The notes under the pieces were generated by a model. It had not been told where the DNA came from. It did not search any database and saw nothing but the letters and a program-made list of their open reading frames with translations. The position numbers were made by a program, and so were the translations under genes. A stretch of DNA of 64,000 nucleotides from positions 1 to 64,000 of the forward strand of contig CAJTPK010000003.1 in assembly GCA_910578075.1 (NCBI GenBank), given 5' to 3'. Source of the DNA: an uncultured Muribaculaceae bacterium. GTDB lineage: Bacteria; Bacteroidota; Bacteroidia; Bacteroidales; Muribaculaceae. Numbering within the stretch: the stretch's first letter is position 1; the number at the start of each line of letters is the position of its first letter. Shown here piece after piece: positions 8,184-16,116 of this stretch.

Positions 8184-8259
8184 CAGCCGGATCCTGAATG
8201 CGAATAGACCGTCAACAACACTTTCTCTCGACGGTCGCGGCTGCGCTAAGGGATCAGGA
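8184..8259 (+). promoter_or_regulatory. Structured leader before rpsD (possible pseudoknot)
   Basis: The 165 bp between rpsK and rpsD contains GACCGTC (8207-8213) and its complement GACGGTC (8230-8236), flanked by CAGCCG (8184-8189)/CGGCTG (8238-8243) and TCCTGA (8192-8197)/TCAGGA (8254-8259). The last two pairings cross, so the region could fold as a pseudoknot. S4 is the autoregulator of this operon in other bacteria and binds a pseudoknotted leader in E. coli. Autoregulation here is inference. Confidence 0.45.
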
Positions 8260-8297
8260 GCTCAAGGGCCCGCTTTAATTAAAAAGATAAAAAAGAA

Positions 8298-8903
8298 ATG
8301 GCAAGATACACAGGACCAAAAACCAAGATCGCACGTAAGTTTGGCGAGCCCATCTTCGGCGATGACAAAGTTCTGGCAAAGAAAAACTATCCGCCGGGAC
8401 AGCATGGCGCCAACCGCCGCCGCAAGACCTCTGAGTATGGTCTTCAGCTCCGCGAGAAGCAGAAAGCTAAATACACCTATGGTGTGCTCGAACGTCAGTT
8501 CCGCAACCTCTTTGAGAAGGCAGCGCGCACAAAGGGTATTACAGGTGAGGTGCTTCTCCAGCTTCTTGAGAGCCGTCTTGACAATGTGGTTTATCGTCTG
8601 GGAATGGCTCCCACACGTCCCGCAGCTCGTCAGCTCGTGCTCCACAAACACATCACAGTAAACGGCAAACCGGTCAATATTCCTTCCTACAAGGTGAATC
8701 CCGGCGATGTTGTGGCTGTTCGCGAGAAATCAAAATCGCTTGAGGTTATCGCCGATGCGCTCGCAGGTTTCAACCACAGCAAATATCCCTGGATCGAATG
8801 GGATGAGAGTGTGAAGGGCGGTAAGTTCCTCCACCTCCCGCAGCGTGAGGACATCCCCGAGACTATCAAGGAGCAGTTGATCGTCGAGTTATATTCTAAA
8901 TAA
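8298..8903 (+). CDS. rpsD: 30S ribosomal protein S4
   Basis: 201 residues. Family pattern: MARYTGPKTKIARKFGEP, PPGQHGANRRRKTSEYGLQL, and the S4 RNA-binding domain LESRLDNVVYRLGMAPTR followed by ARQLVLHKHITVNG. No zinc-binding cysteines. S4 nucleates 30S assembly and in other phyla represses the alpha operon by binding its mRNA. It is immediately downstream of the structured spacer described separately. Confidence 0.98.
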   Translation: MARYTGPKTKIARKFGEPIFGDDKVLAKKNYPPGQHGANRRRKTSEYGLQLREKQKAKYTYGVLERQFRNLFEKAARTKGITGEVLLQLLESRLDNVVYRLGMAPTRPAARQLVLHKHITVNGKPVNIPSYKVNPGDVVAVREKSKSLEVIADALAGFNHSKYPWIEWDESVKGGKFLHLPQREDIPETIKEQLIVELYSK

Positions 8904-8919
8904 TAAACAGTAGATACCC

Positions 8920-9918
8920 ATGCCAATTTTAGCATTTCAAAAACCCGATAAGGTGATCATGCTTGAATCGAGCAACTCCTTCGGAAAATTCGAATTCCGT
9001 CCGCTCGAGCCGGGTTATGGACAGACCATCGGCAACGCCCTGCGTCGTATTCTTCTTTCGTCGCTTGGTGGTTTCGCCATCTGTTCGATCCGTATCGAGG
9101 GAGTGGCTCACGAACTCGACACGATTCCCGGAGTAAAGGAGGATGTGACAAACATCATTCTTAACCTCAAGCAGATTCGCTTCAAGCAGCTCACCGAGGA
9201 CCATGATACTGAGAAAGGTTCGGTAAGCGTATCGGGCACGGATGTGTTCACTGCAGGCGATTTGGGTAAGGTTCTTTCCGGTTTCGAGGTTCTGAATCCC
9301 GACCTGGTGATCTGTCACCTCGATTCTGCGGCAAGTTTCCAGATGGATTTCACAATCAATAAAGGACGCGGATGGGTTCCAGCCGATGAAAACCGTGAGC
9401 TTCTCTCGGGCAGCGATCTCAATGAGATTGCCATCGACTCCATCTACACTCCTATAAAGAATGTGAGATATGCAGTGGAAAACTACCGCGTTGAGCAGAA
9501 GACTGACTATGAGAAACTGATCATGGAGGTTACAACAGACGGCTCTATCATGCCTAAGGAGGCATTGAAGGAGGCTGCGAAGATCCTGATCCAGCATTTC
9601 ATGATGTTCAGCGACGAGAAAATCACTCTTGAGGCTCCCCAGGAGGATGCTCCTGAAGAATTTGATGAGGAAGTGCTCCACATGCGACAGCTCCTTAAGA
9701 GCAAGCTTGTGGACATGGATCTCTCGGTTCGTGCCCTCAACTGCCTGAAGAGCGCCGAAGTGGAGACACTTGGCGAACTCGTTGGTTTCAACAAGAACGA
9801 TCTGCTTAAGTTCCGTAACTTCGGAAAGAAATCGCTCAGCGAACTCGACGAGCTTCTTGAGAAGCTTCACCTTTCCTTTGGAATGGATATTTCGAAATAT
9901 AAATTAGATAAAGACTAA
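8920..9918 (+). CDS. rpoA: RNA polymerase alpha subunit
   Basis: 332 residues. The N-terminal dimerisation domain has FRPLEPGYGQTIGNALRRIL and the C-terminal domain has the helix-hairpin-helix LSVRALNCLKSAEVETLGEL, then FGKKSLSELDELL. It assembles the RNA polymerase core and contacts upstream promoter DNA and activators. It starts 16 bp after rpsD. Confidence 0.98.
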   Translation: MPILAFQKPDKVIMLESSNSFGKFEFRPLEPGYGQTIGNALRRILLSSLGGFAICSIRIEGVAHELDTIPGVKEDVTNIILNLKQIRFKQLTEDHDTEKGSVSVSGTDVFTAGDLGKVLSGFEVLNPDLVICHLDSAASFQMDFTINKGRGWVPADENRELLSGSDLNEIAIDSIYTPIKNVRYAVENYRVEQKTDYEKLIMEVTTDGSIMPKEALKEAAKILIQHFMMFSDEKITLEAPQEDAPEEFDEEVLHMRQLLKSKLVDMDLSVRALNCLKSAEVETLGELVGFNKNDLLKFRNFGKKSLSELDELLEKLHLSFGMDISKYKLDKD

Positions 9919-9924
9919 TTCCCC

Positions 9925-10428
9925 ATGAGACATAATAAAAAATTCAACCACCTCAGTCGCAAGAAAGGACACCGCGAGGCCCTTCTTTCTAACCTTGCGA
10001 TCGCTCTTATCCAGCATAAGAGAATCTTCACGACTGTGGCCAAGGCCAAGGCTCTCCGCATGTATGCCGAGCCTCTGATCACACGGTCGAAGAAAGACGA
10101 TATGGCAAATCGCCGTCTCGTGTTCAGCTATCTTCAGAATAAGGAAGCCGTGAAGGAGCTCTTCGGAGTTATCGCAGAGAAAGTGGCTGACCGTCCCGGC
10201 GGTTACCTCCGCATTCTCAAGACCGGTCATCGTCTTGGTGACAACGCTGAGATGTGCATGATCGAGCTCGTAGACTTCAATGAGAACATGCTTGAGGCTG
10301 CTCCCAAGAAGGCTAAGACAACTCGCCGCTCACGCTCCAAAAAGGCTGCAGCTCCCGCTGAGGCTCCGGCTGCCGAGGCTCCCAAGGCAGAGGAAGCTCC
10401 CGCTGCTGAGGAACCCAAAGCTGAGTAA
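9925..10428 (+). CDS. rplQ: 50S ribosomal protein L17 with low-complexity tail
   Basis: 167 residues. The first ~120 match L17: HNKKFNHLSRKKGHREALL, ALIQHKRIFTTVAKAKALR, and GGYLRILKTGHRLGDNAEM. The last ~45 residues are a basic patch (KTTRRSRSKK) followed by an Ala/Pro/Glu-rich repeat tail, a C-terminal extension common in Bacteroidota L17. Final gene of the ribosomal block, followed by a clear terminator. Confidence 0.97.
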   Translation: MRHNKKFNHLSRKKGHREALLSNLAIALIQHKRIFTTVAKAKALRMYAEPLITRSKKDDMANRRLVFSYLQNKEAVKELFGVIAEKVADRPGGYLRILKTGHRLGDNAEMCMIELVDFNENMLEAAPKKAKTTRRSRSKKAAAPAEAPAAEAPKAEEAPAAEEPKAE

Positions 10429-10460
10429 TTCAGACTCAAATTGCAATGACAATAAGAAAA

Positions 10461-10486
10461 CGGCTGCATTCCGCAGCCGTTTTTTT
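10461..10486 (+). terminator. Rho-independent terminator of the alpha operon
   Basis: CGGCTGC (10461-10467), a five-base loop, GCAGCCG (10473-10479), then a run of T. It lies 33 bp past the rplQ stop and closes the ribosomal block. Confidence 0.92.
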
Positions 10487-10656
10487 GTAATCATCACGCA
10501 GAGACTAAAACTCTCCTCTCTCCATTCTTTCCTCAAACCATTATAACCAAGGGAAACAAATATTGACTCAAATTTTAATCAAACTATTTTAACCATTAAA
10601 AACCATATTTGATTCAATTAATTTATAATTAAATCTTGAAACCATTAAAACCATTC

Positions 10657-10932
10657 AAAAGCTCCGCTTTTGTTTAGACGCGAAAGGTTTGGACCATAGT
10701 CCCAAAGATCCATAGCATAGAGGCAAAAATACTGAAACAAATTTAAACGCAGAGATACAGAGTTGGGAGAATCTATGCGGTAAGTAAAAAGACGCTGGAA
10801 TCGCGTCGGTTCTCTTTTTCTCTGAAACTCTGCGTTTAATCATAATTAGATACTCAGGTTTCACCCTCGATGCTATGGTCCTTTGGGACTTTGGTCCAAA
10901 CCTTTCGTGTCAAACCAAAAGCGAAACTTTTA
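10657..10932. repeat. ~276 bp imperfect palindrome (repeat-family element)
   Basis: The left arm 10657-10722 and the reverse complement of the right arm 10867-10932 agree at all but about nine of 66 positions; both include AAAGGTTTGGACCA and CCATAGCAT. Nested inside are a second pair of arms (10745-10762 with 10820-10837, AAACGCAGAG/CTCTGCGTTT) and a central GACGC/GCGTC hairpin (10791-10807). Apparent reading frames on both strands are mirror images of each other and are not genes. It could be a miniature inverted-repeat element or a very large hairpin transcript; function unknown. Confidence 0.8.
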
Positions 10933-10949
10933 TTTCCTCTAACCAACGT

Positions 10950-11010
10950 AACCATTAAAACCATTCAAAAGCTTCGCTTTTTTGCTTGGCGCGACATCCA
11001 TAGCATGGAC
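10950..11010 (+). repeat. Partial third copy of the palindrome arm
   Basis: Starts with the ACCATTAAAACCATTCAAAA sequence that also precedes the left arm of the palindrome at 10640, continues with AAGCTTCGCTTTT and GGCGCGACATCCATAGCAT. Relative to the left arm it lacks the internal ~24 bp containing GGTTTGGACCATAG. It shows that the sequence is a repeat family rather than a single structure. Confidence 0.65.
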
Positions 11011-11117
11011 GCTAGTAACGTGCGTCAGACTCAGCGCTTTTGCAGGAGTGGTAACGACCTCCGCGTCGGATTGAGCGGTATAAATCTTTTGCGCTTATGC
11101 GACTCTGCGTGATTAAA

Positions 11118-11151
11118 TTTTACCGGACAACAATAATTTTAATTATATTTG
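11118..11151 (+). promoter_or_regulatory. Candidate promoter for the secreted protein at 11171
   Basis: A -7 element TATATTTG occupies 11144-11151, with a T-rich -33 region (TTTT) at 11118-11121, spacing 22. Transcription would start about 11157, some 14 nt before the ATG. The -7 element is perfect, the -33 only approximate. Confidence 0.55.
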
Positions 11152-11170
11152 CAATCTAAATGAGTTTGAT

Positions 11171-11842
11171 ATGAAAAATACACAGATGAGGAGATTTGAT
11201 GGTGTTGCCAGGGCGTTGGGAGCGATGGCGCTGGTTTTGGTTGCGATGATGTCTGTCGCACAGAAAGCTAATGCGCAGTCAAGGATGGATACCATTCAGT
11301 GGGTGATAATGTATCAGCTGAGTAAATGCCCGGAGTCGCAACTGAGAGACATTTATAAGAATTTCATGCAGGATAATTACGGACCGGGACATATCTTGAA
11401 AGATACAAAAGCAGCGCGGGCATATCTCGACTCAGAACTCGCTGAGACAACAGAATATGGCGGACCATTGTATGAAAAGACCGGGTATAAGGGAAACTTC
11501 TATCGTGTTAACTTGTCGTTGATAAAGGATGGTATTGTGCCAGAAGATAAATATTTTGATGCTTTCGTGAGGAGTGTAAAAGGTATAAGACCGCCAGCTA
11601 TAGAAAATTGGAAAAACGAATGGAAACTTATAGAGGAAGCCTATGAAGATCTTGGAATAACATTAGAGAATGAAGAGCAGGATAGGGAAGAGATAAATGA
11701 TAAACTGCAATCAGGTGACTTTGTGATGCACCATAGCGATGCATTCAACAAAGCCAGCCGCTTCCATTACCGTATCATGTCGCGCAAAATCTTCGAAACC
11801 GAGATCCTCCCGCTCCTCACCCCACAACCTACCACACACTAA
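11171..11842 (+). CDS. Secreted protein of unknown function
   Basis: 223 residues. An N-terminal basic stretch followed by a hydrophobic core and AQKANAQ is a good Sec signal peptide with cleavage near residue 36. The mature part is soluble and charged, with a notable FMQDNYGPGHIL segment near residues 66-77 and an acidic C-terminal half. I do not recognise a catalytic motif. It sits alone between the ribosomal block and the capsule locus, with its own promoter, and is followed directly by the inverted repeat at 11861. Confidence 0.75.
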   Translation: MKNTQMRRFDGVARALGAMALVLVAMMSVAQKANAQSRMDTIQWVIMYQLSKCPESQLRDIYKNFMQDNYGPGHILKDTKAARAYLDSELAETTEYGGPLYEKTGYKGNFYRVNLSLIKDGIVPEDKYFDAFVRSVKGIRPPAIENWKNEWKLIEEAYEDLGITLENEEQDREEINDKLQSGDFVMHHSDAFNKASRFHYRIMSRKIFETEILPLLTPQPTTH

Positions 11843-11860
11843 TCCAACATATAAAAAATA

Positions 11861-11883
11861 AGTATCTCTTGGCAAGAGATACT
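11861..11883. repeat. Inverted repeat copy 1 bounding the putative invertible segment
   Basis: A near-perfect palindrome: AGTATCTCTTG, one central base G, CAAGAGATACT. Twenty bases (11864-11883) recur in inverted orientation at 12214-12233; the asymmetric central base (G here, C there) defines the opposite polarity. Read leftward, the hairpin is followed by a T-rich stretch, so it can also act as a terminator for leftward transcription. Confidence 0.8.
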
Positions 11884-11894
11884 AAAATCAACTG

Positions 11895-11926
11895 CAAAGT
11901 TAACAATTCTCTGCGATATACACAAA
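11895..11926 (-). promoter_or_regulatory. Strong promoter pointing away from the capsule locus
   Basis: On the minus strand the sequence reads TTTG (11926-11923), exactly 20 bases, then TAACTTTG (11902-11895): a perfect match to the Bacteroidota housekeeping promoter. It lies just inside inverted repeat copy 1 and fires leftward, into the repeat and away from upxY. Inversion of 11884-12213 would move it to about 12171-12202, firing toward upxY at 12317. Confidence 0.75.
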
Positions 11927-12065
11927 CGTCTCTCTCTCCAACACACGCAAAACCATCTATAAAATTATAGCTCAAACCATTAAAACCAATTAAAACCAAA
12001 TTTTTACTCTAACCATTATAACCAAAGGGAACCATTTTAATTTCTGTATCTTAAACCAAATTTTG

Positions 12066-12118
12066 GAAACCATTATAACCATTTAAAAGCGGAGCTTATG
12101 AATGGTTTTAATGGTTTC
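12066..12118. repeat. Long hairpin built from ACCATTAAAACC repeats
   Basis: The left arm 12066-12090 (GAAACCATTATAACCATTTA...) and right arm 12094-12118 are complementary apart from three positions, leaving a three-base loop. The same AACCATTAAAACCATT motif recurs at 10540-10650, 10950, 11975-12010 and 12150-12175. It lies inside the putative invertible segment. Confidence 0.7.
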
Positions 12119-12213
12119 GCTGGTTAGAGGAAATAAACCGCGAGCTGAGATGGTTTTTAATAGTTTTAATGGTTTGATTGAAACATGTATCGTTTGACCT
12201 CGAATGCCTGGGG

Positions 12214-12236
12214 AGTATCTCTTGCCAAGAGATTGT
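12214..12236. repeat. Inverted repeat copy 2 bounding the putative invertible segment
   Basis: AGTATCTCTTG, central C, CAAGAGAT then TGT; the first 20 bases (12214-12233) are the exact reverse complement of 11864-11883. It is 81 bp upstream of upxY. The two copies enclose about 330 bp. Confidence 0.8.
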
Positions 12237-12316
12237 GATGGCAAGCATCTTTCAGGAGCTGAATTTTTGACTTGCAAGTGTCTTGATGAGAGATAATTAA
12301 TGGTACCAAATCGCGG

Positions 12317-12907
12317 ATGTTTGCAGAGAACAAAGTAGAGTCGGTTGCGGCAGTGCCCTCGGGCGTTGGCGACGCCGTAGGCGTGCCCGAAGCCAGATGG
12401 TTTGTCGCTGTTGTCAGAAACAACACCGAGAAAACCGTATGGGGCAAACTCCTCGAGGCCGGTTATGAATGCTACCTTCCTGTGCAGGAAGAAACGCGCC
12501 TCTGGCGTGACGGCCGCCGCCGCAAGATAGAACGCGTCGTTATCCCGGCAGTGATTTTTATACGATGCACGGAACGTGTGCGCCGCGAAGTGGTGAAGTT
12601 GCCATATATCAATCGCTTCATGACCAACAAGGCGGGAGTGAAAACAAACGGTATCGGTAACCCTCTTGCCACGATTCCGGATTCGCAGATACAGACCCTC
12701 CGCTTTATGCTCGGCAATGCCGACAGCCCAGTCACCGTCACTTCCGACTATCGCAAGGGCGATAAAGTGCGTGTGGCTCGCGGTGGACTCCGCGGACTCG
12801 AAGGGGAGATAATAGAGGCGGAAGGCGGCAGCGAATTAGTGGTGAGAATTGAGATATTCGGCTGCGCACGGCTTAAGATCAGCAATGGAGATGTGCAAAG
12901 GATTTGA
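12317..12907 (+). CDS. upxY: UpxY-type capsule antiterminator (NusG paralogue)
   Basis: 196 residues. A NusG N-terminal domain spans about residues 25-130 (RWFVAVVRNNTEKTVWGKLL, then ECYLPVQEE and VVIPAVIFIRC), followed by a KOW motif near 143-175 (YRKGDKVRVARGGLRGLEGE). UpxY proteins are encoded first in Bacteroidales capsule operons and allow RNA polymerase to read through the long untranslated leader and operon. Here it leads the locus 12317-26777. In the given orientation of the upstream inverted-repeat segment no strong rightward promoter was found. Confidence 0.92.
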   Translation: MFAENKVESVAAVPSGVGDAVGVPEARWFVAVVRNNTEKTVWGKLLEAGYECYLPVQEETRLWRDGRRRKIERVVIPAVIFIRCTERVRREVVKLPYINRFMTNKAGVKTNGIGNPLATIPDSQIQTLRFMLGNADSPVTVTSDYRKGDKVRVARGGLRGLEGEIIEAEGGSELVVRIEIFGCARLKISNGDVQRI

Positions 12908-13625
12908 AGACACAGAAGATGCGATAGCCTACGCGCATCAGCTGATGACCCGCGCCCAGCTCGCGGGGTGTCTGAATATCGACGGTCATATCCCATCGCG
13001 CGAAGAGCGGGCATTGCAGATCGAGATCCGCGTTTTCGTGAAAAAATTGAGGGAGCTCATCGGAGATTGCAAGCCGAAATATCTATATCCGCTTCTTTCA
13101 TATCATGATATGCTTTATCGGGTGGGATTTCATGAGGCGCCGCCGCGAAAATTTCGTGAAGATATTATTGCCAGGATATTTGAGGAATGGGAGAAAGGGG
13201 ATTCCGGAATCTCCGAAGCAGACCTCTACGCAATCGTCGCACCACAGGTGCGGGCACACAACCCTCAACTAAATCCGCGGCATTTCAGCGTCTACTACAG
13301 GTTGCGCGAAAGCTGGTGCCAATGGCTCCGTCATCATGACAGCTTCATGATTAATGTAGATGCAAGCAGCAGAGAAAACGGCATGACATATGCCGAGAAT
13401 TACCGGCGCCTAACCCAGCTTGTCTCCGACAATCTGAGCGCCTACTTCCCCAATGACGAAAAAGAGTGCAAAAGCCGCTGGGTTGCCGCAAATCTCATTG
13501 ATCCCAATGATGAATATGTATTATTCCTTTCTAACGAAGATGAGATGGAATATCATCGGTTCATGACAAAAGCCTCCTTCCTGCGGCTTCTACCTGTCGG
13601 CGTCTCAGTCGACCAGACTGCATAG
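12885..13625 (+). CDS. Unknown soluble protein in the UpxZ position
   Basis: 246 residues from ATG 12885 (an alternative ATG lies at 12891); it overlaps the upxY end by 23 bp, implying translational coupling. The sequence is soluble, rich in charged helices, with no membrane segment (for example IFEEWEKGDSGISEADLY, YYRLRESWCQWLRHHDSF). In Bacteroides capsule loci the second gene usually encodes UpxZ, an inhibitor of foreign UpxY proteins, but this protein is longer and I see no clear UpxZ similarity. Function unknown. Confidence 0.75.
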   Translation: MEMCKGFEDTEDAIAYAHQLMTRAQLAGCLNIDGHIPSREERALQIEIRVFVKKLRELIGDCKPKYLYPLLSYHDMLYRVGFHEAPPRKFREDIIARIFEEWEKGDSGISEADLYAIVAPQVRAHNPQLNPRHFSVYYRLRESWCQWLRHHDSFMINVDASSRENGMTYAENYRRLTQLVSDNLSAYFPNDEKECKSRWVAANLIDPNDEYVLFLSNEDEMEYHRFMTKASFLRLLPVGVSVDQTA

Positions 13626-13636
13626 TAAGAAGAAAT

Positions 13637-16030
13637 TTGGATTGCATCAAAGAAAAATACGCAACGTGGCGATTCTGGGCAGGCGTCTATCTGCTTTTGA
13701 TGGCAATCGTGCTTTCGCCAAAGTTGATAGCATGGGGTTCGGAAGAGTTCAAATCCATATGGAACACCGTTTCACGATGGGCTCTGGACTATCCTTTGGC
13801 TAATGCAATTACCGCCATAGCATTGACCTGCGCGATAGCCGGCTTTCTATACAGATGCCATAAATCACAGATATTCTCCATAAGCCTTGTATTATGGGGA
13901 ATCCTTGTGTTGACATATTCTTGTCAGCAACCTATAGCCAGAATTCCGATATGCGGAGAGCTGGACTATGCGGTGATATTGGTGGCCGGATGCATAATGC
14001 TGATAATTATAGAGCTTTTGAAGCTTTTCCGCGTAGACAAGGTAATAGACAAAACAAAAGCATTCCATTTCACCTCTCCGGAATATTTTGATGACGGCAG
14101 GATGAGATTTGCGGAGAGCTTGGCCGGGAGAATACGGGAGACAGCTGGAAAAGAATCGTTTGCTGTGGGAATCTCCGGTTCGTGGGGATCCGGTAAGACA
14201 AGTTTTCTGCAATATGTGGATAAAAGCATAGAAAACAAAGAGGATATAAAGATCTGGTTCTATCCTTGGAACAGCAATTCAGCCGACAGTGTCATTACGG
14301 ATTTCTTCAATCTGTTGAGCGAGAAGATTTCACCGCTCAACAACCGCGTAAAGCGCGAATTGCACAGATATGCCTCCTCGCTGACGGATAACGTAAGCAG
14401 CGGATTCGGGGAAATTTTAAGCTCATTGTTTCCTTTGGGTTCTTCACTTGAAGAGATGAAAGAGAGCATCAATGACATGCTTGAAGAGCTGCCCGGAAGA
14501 GTCTACGTGTTTATCGACGACATGGACCGCCTTGACCGCAGCGAGGTAATGGAAGTGCTCAAGCTTATCCGTAACACCGCCAATTTCTCCAAAATCACAT
14601 ATATAGTGGCTTTCGACCGCGAATATGTAACCGAAATAATTGACAGGAACGGCATCGGACGAGCCAATGATTTCATAGAGAAGATATTTCATCTGGAGAT
14701 CACGCTTCCGGAGGTGGAGGGTTATGCTATCCCAAGACTCATCTGGTATTCATTGCGTAATGTATTGAAAGATTATCCCGAACAGCGTCAGATTCTTCTC
14801 AATCAGCTACTTTGGCACACTAATGGAGGAGAGTATTATATTACCCGCTTTATCGGTAATTACCGCAGCGCACTGCGTTTTGCGAATGTGATGGGGCATC
14901 ATGTGGGTTTTCTTGGAGATACAGGGAGATTGAAAGACCTGGATTTCAGGGAACTTTTCTGGCTTGAGGTGTTGCGTTGTGCCTATCCCGATGAGTATAA
15001 TATTCTTTATTCTCACCGACAGGAATATTTAGAGGAGAAAGGAAGCCACTATGAGTTATTGAAGAAAACAGAAGAGCTTGACAAGAGATTGAAGTTCCTG
15101 CTGAACCAGCTTTTCCACCCGAATCCGGAGCACAACAGCATTGCTAAATGCCATAACTTCGGACATTACTTTGCGTTGCGCACTTTTCAGAATCACATAT
15201 CCTCTTACGAATTCGGAAAACTGCTTGAAGATTCGTCCTCGATGAAGGAGACATTGGAGCTGTGGTTACAACAGAAACCATCGTTGTCAGAATCGTTACA
15301 TTTTCATTTCAGCGACTTCAACTTGAATGAAGTCCAGCCTGAGATATTGTATAATTACGTGAAGGCACTGTGCCTGTGGACAGAGATAACCCGCTCGCCA
15401 AAAGCTCCGGAGATATTCGAAAAACAGATGAACAGCCGACGGCATAATTTCTGGCCATATAACGGATTGCAAGATGTTTTGAGGCAATCGATTGCAGACA
15501 TCTCGCTTCCTATACAAGATATAGAGCTTAAGATTCGTATCGTCAATAAATTGCTCCCAGCATACGAAGAGCAAAATGGACGTTGGTACATTAACCATGT
15601 GCTTGATTCAGTTGATATCATTGAGATAATGAGGGGTGTTATCAGCCAGATCGAGGAGACGAAGCCTATTACGCCCGAAGATGTATTCGATAGTAAGAGC
15701 CTTTTGCATAAGGTATTGCAGATGACTTCAGTAGCCTATCGTGAAGACGATGATTACCGCACTTATTACAATCCTCTGCTGTGGTCTTACGTGTATACAC
15801 TGCTTGAGCAGCGACCGAAGGGAAAGGATCTAAAGACCACCCTGTCTGATTTCAGATCCTCCTACGAATACTCCGATGGAGAAGACGGTTACGACTTCGA
15901 TGAGATGGCATATGACGACTACATTGGCTGCACCTTCGGCTCATTGCAGGCGGCAAAAACCTTCTGCAAAGCATGCTTCGAAGGCACCGACGCCGAAAAG
16001 CAAATGATAATAGATAAATATCTGAGGTAA
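13637..16030 (+). CDS. Membrane-anchored KAP-family P-loop NTPase
   Basis: About 797 residues from a TTG at 13637 preceded by AAGAAG; an in-frame ATG 21 codons later is the alternative start. Four hydrophobic segments (about 13-33, 55-72, 80-97, 110-130) precede a P-loop domain: Walker A GSWGSGKTSF (181-190) and Walker B VYVFIDDMDRLD (289-300), the KAP pattern with a conserved D-D-x-D-R. Many KAP NTPases are membrane associated and some act in phage exclusion. The long C-terminal part (400-797) has no motif I recognise. Its place inside a capsule operon is unusual. Confidence 0.88.
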   Translation: MDCIKEKYATWRFWAGVYLLLMAIVLSPKLIAWGSEEFKSIWNTVSRWALDYPLANAITAIALTCAIAGFLYRCHKSQIFSISLVLWGILVLTYSCQQPIARIPICGELDYAVILVAGCIMLIIIELLKLFRVDKVIDKTKAFHFTSPEYFDDGRMRFAESLAGRIRETAGKESFAVGISGSWGSGKTSFLQYVDKSIENKEDIKIWFYPWNSNSADSVITDFFNLLSEKISPLNNRVKRELHRYASSLTDNVSSGFGEILSSLFPLGSSLEEMKESINDMLEELPGRVYVFIDDMDRLDRSEVMEVLKLIRNTANFSKITYIVAFDREYVTEIIDRNGIGRANDFIEKIFHLEITLPEVEGYAIPRLIWYSLRNVLKDYPEQRQILLNQLLWHTNGGEYYITRFIGNYRSALRFANVMGHHVGFLGDTGRLKDLDFRELFWLEVLRCAYPDEYNILYSHRQEYLEEKGSHYELLKKTEELDKRLKFLLNQLFHPNPEHNSIAKCHNFGHYFALRTFQNHISSYEFGKLLEDSSSMKETLELWLQQKPSLSESLHFHFSDFNLNEVQPEILYNYVKALCLWTEITRSPKAPEIFEKQMNSRRHNFWPYNGLQDVLRQSIADISLPIQDIELKIRIVNKLLPAYEEQNGRWYINHVLDSVDIIEIMRGVISQIEETKPITPEDVFDSKSLLHKVLQMTSVAYREDDDYRTYYNPLLWSYVYTLLEQRPKGKDLKTTLSDFRSSYEYSDGEDGYDFDEMAYDDYIGCTFGSLQAAKTFCKACFEGTDAEKQMIIDKYLR

Positions 16031-16035
16031 GATTA

Positions 16036-16087
16036 TGGACTGTTGAATAGTCCACACACTATCAATCACAAGTTTTATCAGATAAAA
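16036..16087 (+). promoter_or_regulatory. Two small hairpins before the epimerase gene
   Basis: TGGACT (16036-16041) pairs with AGTCCA (16049-16054), and TTTTATC/GATAAAA (16073-16087) is a 15 bp palindrome. Neither has a T-run on the plus strand, so they are weak terminators or processing/pausing sites in the operon where UpxY antitermination could act. Confidence 0.35.
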
Positions 16088-16116
16088 ACACAACTGTTTA
16101 AAACTCGATACATATT

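Noticed and set aside
10655..11112. Open frames on both strands (10655-10864 minus, 10870-11112 plus) with similar peptides
   Set aside because: They are mirror images produced by the long palindrome; no ribosome binding site and no coding character.
11861..11883. Inverted repeat copy 1 as only a terminator of the 11171 gene
   Set aside because: On the plus strand there is no T-run after it, and an inverted exact copy exists 330 bp away next to upxY.
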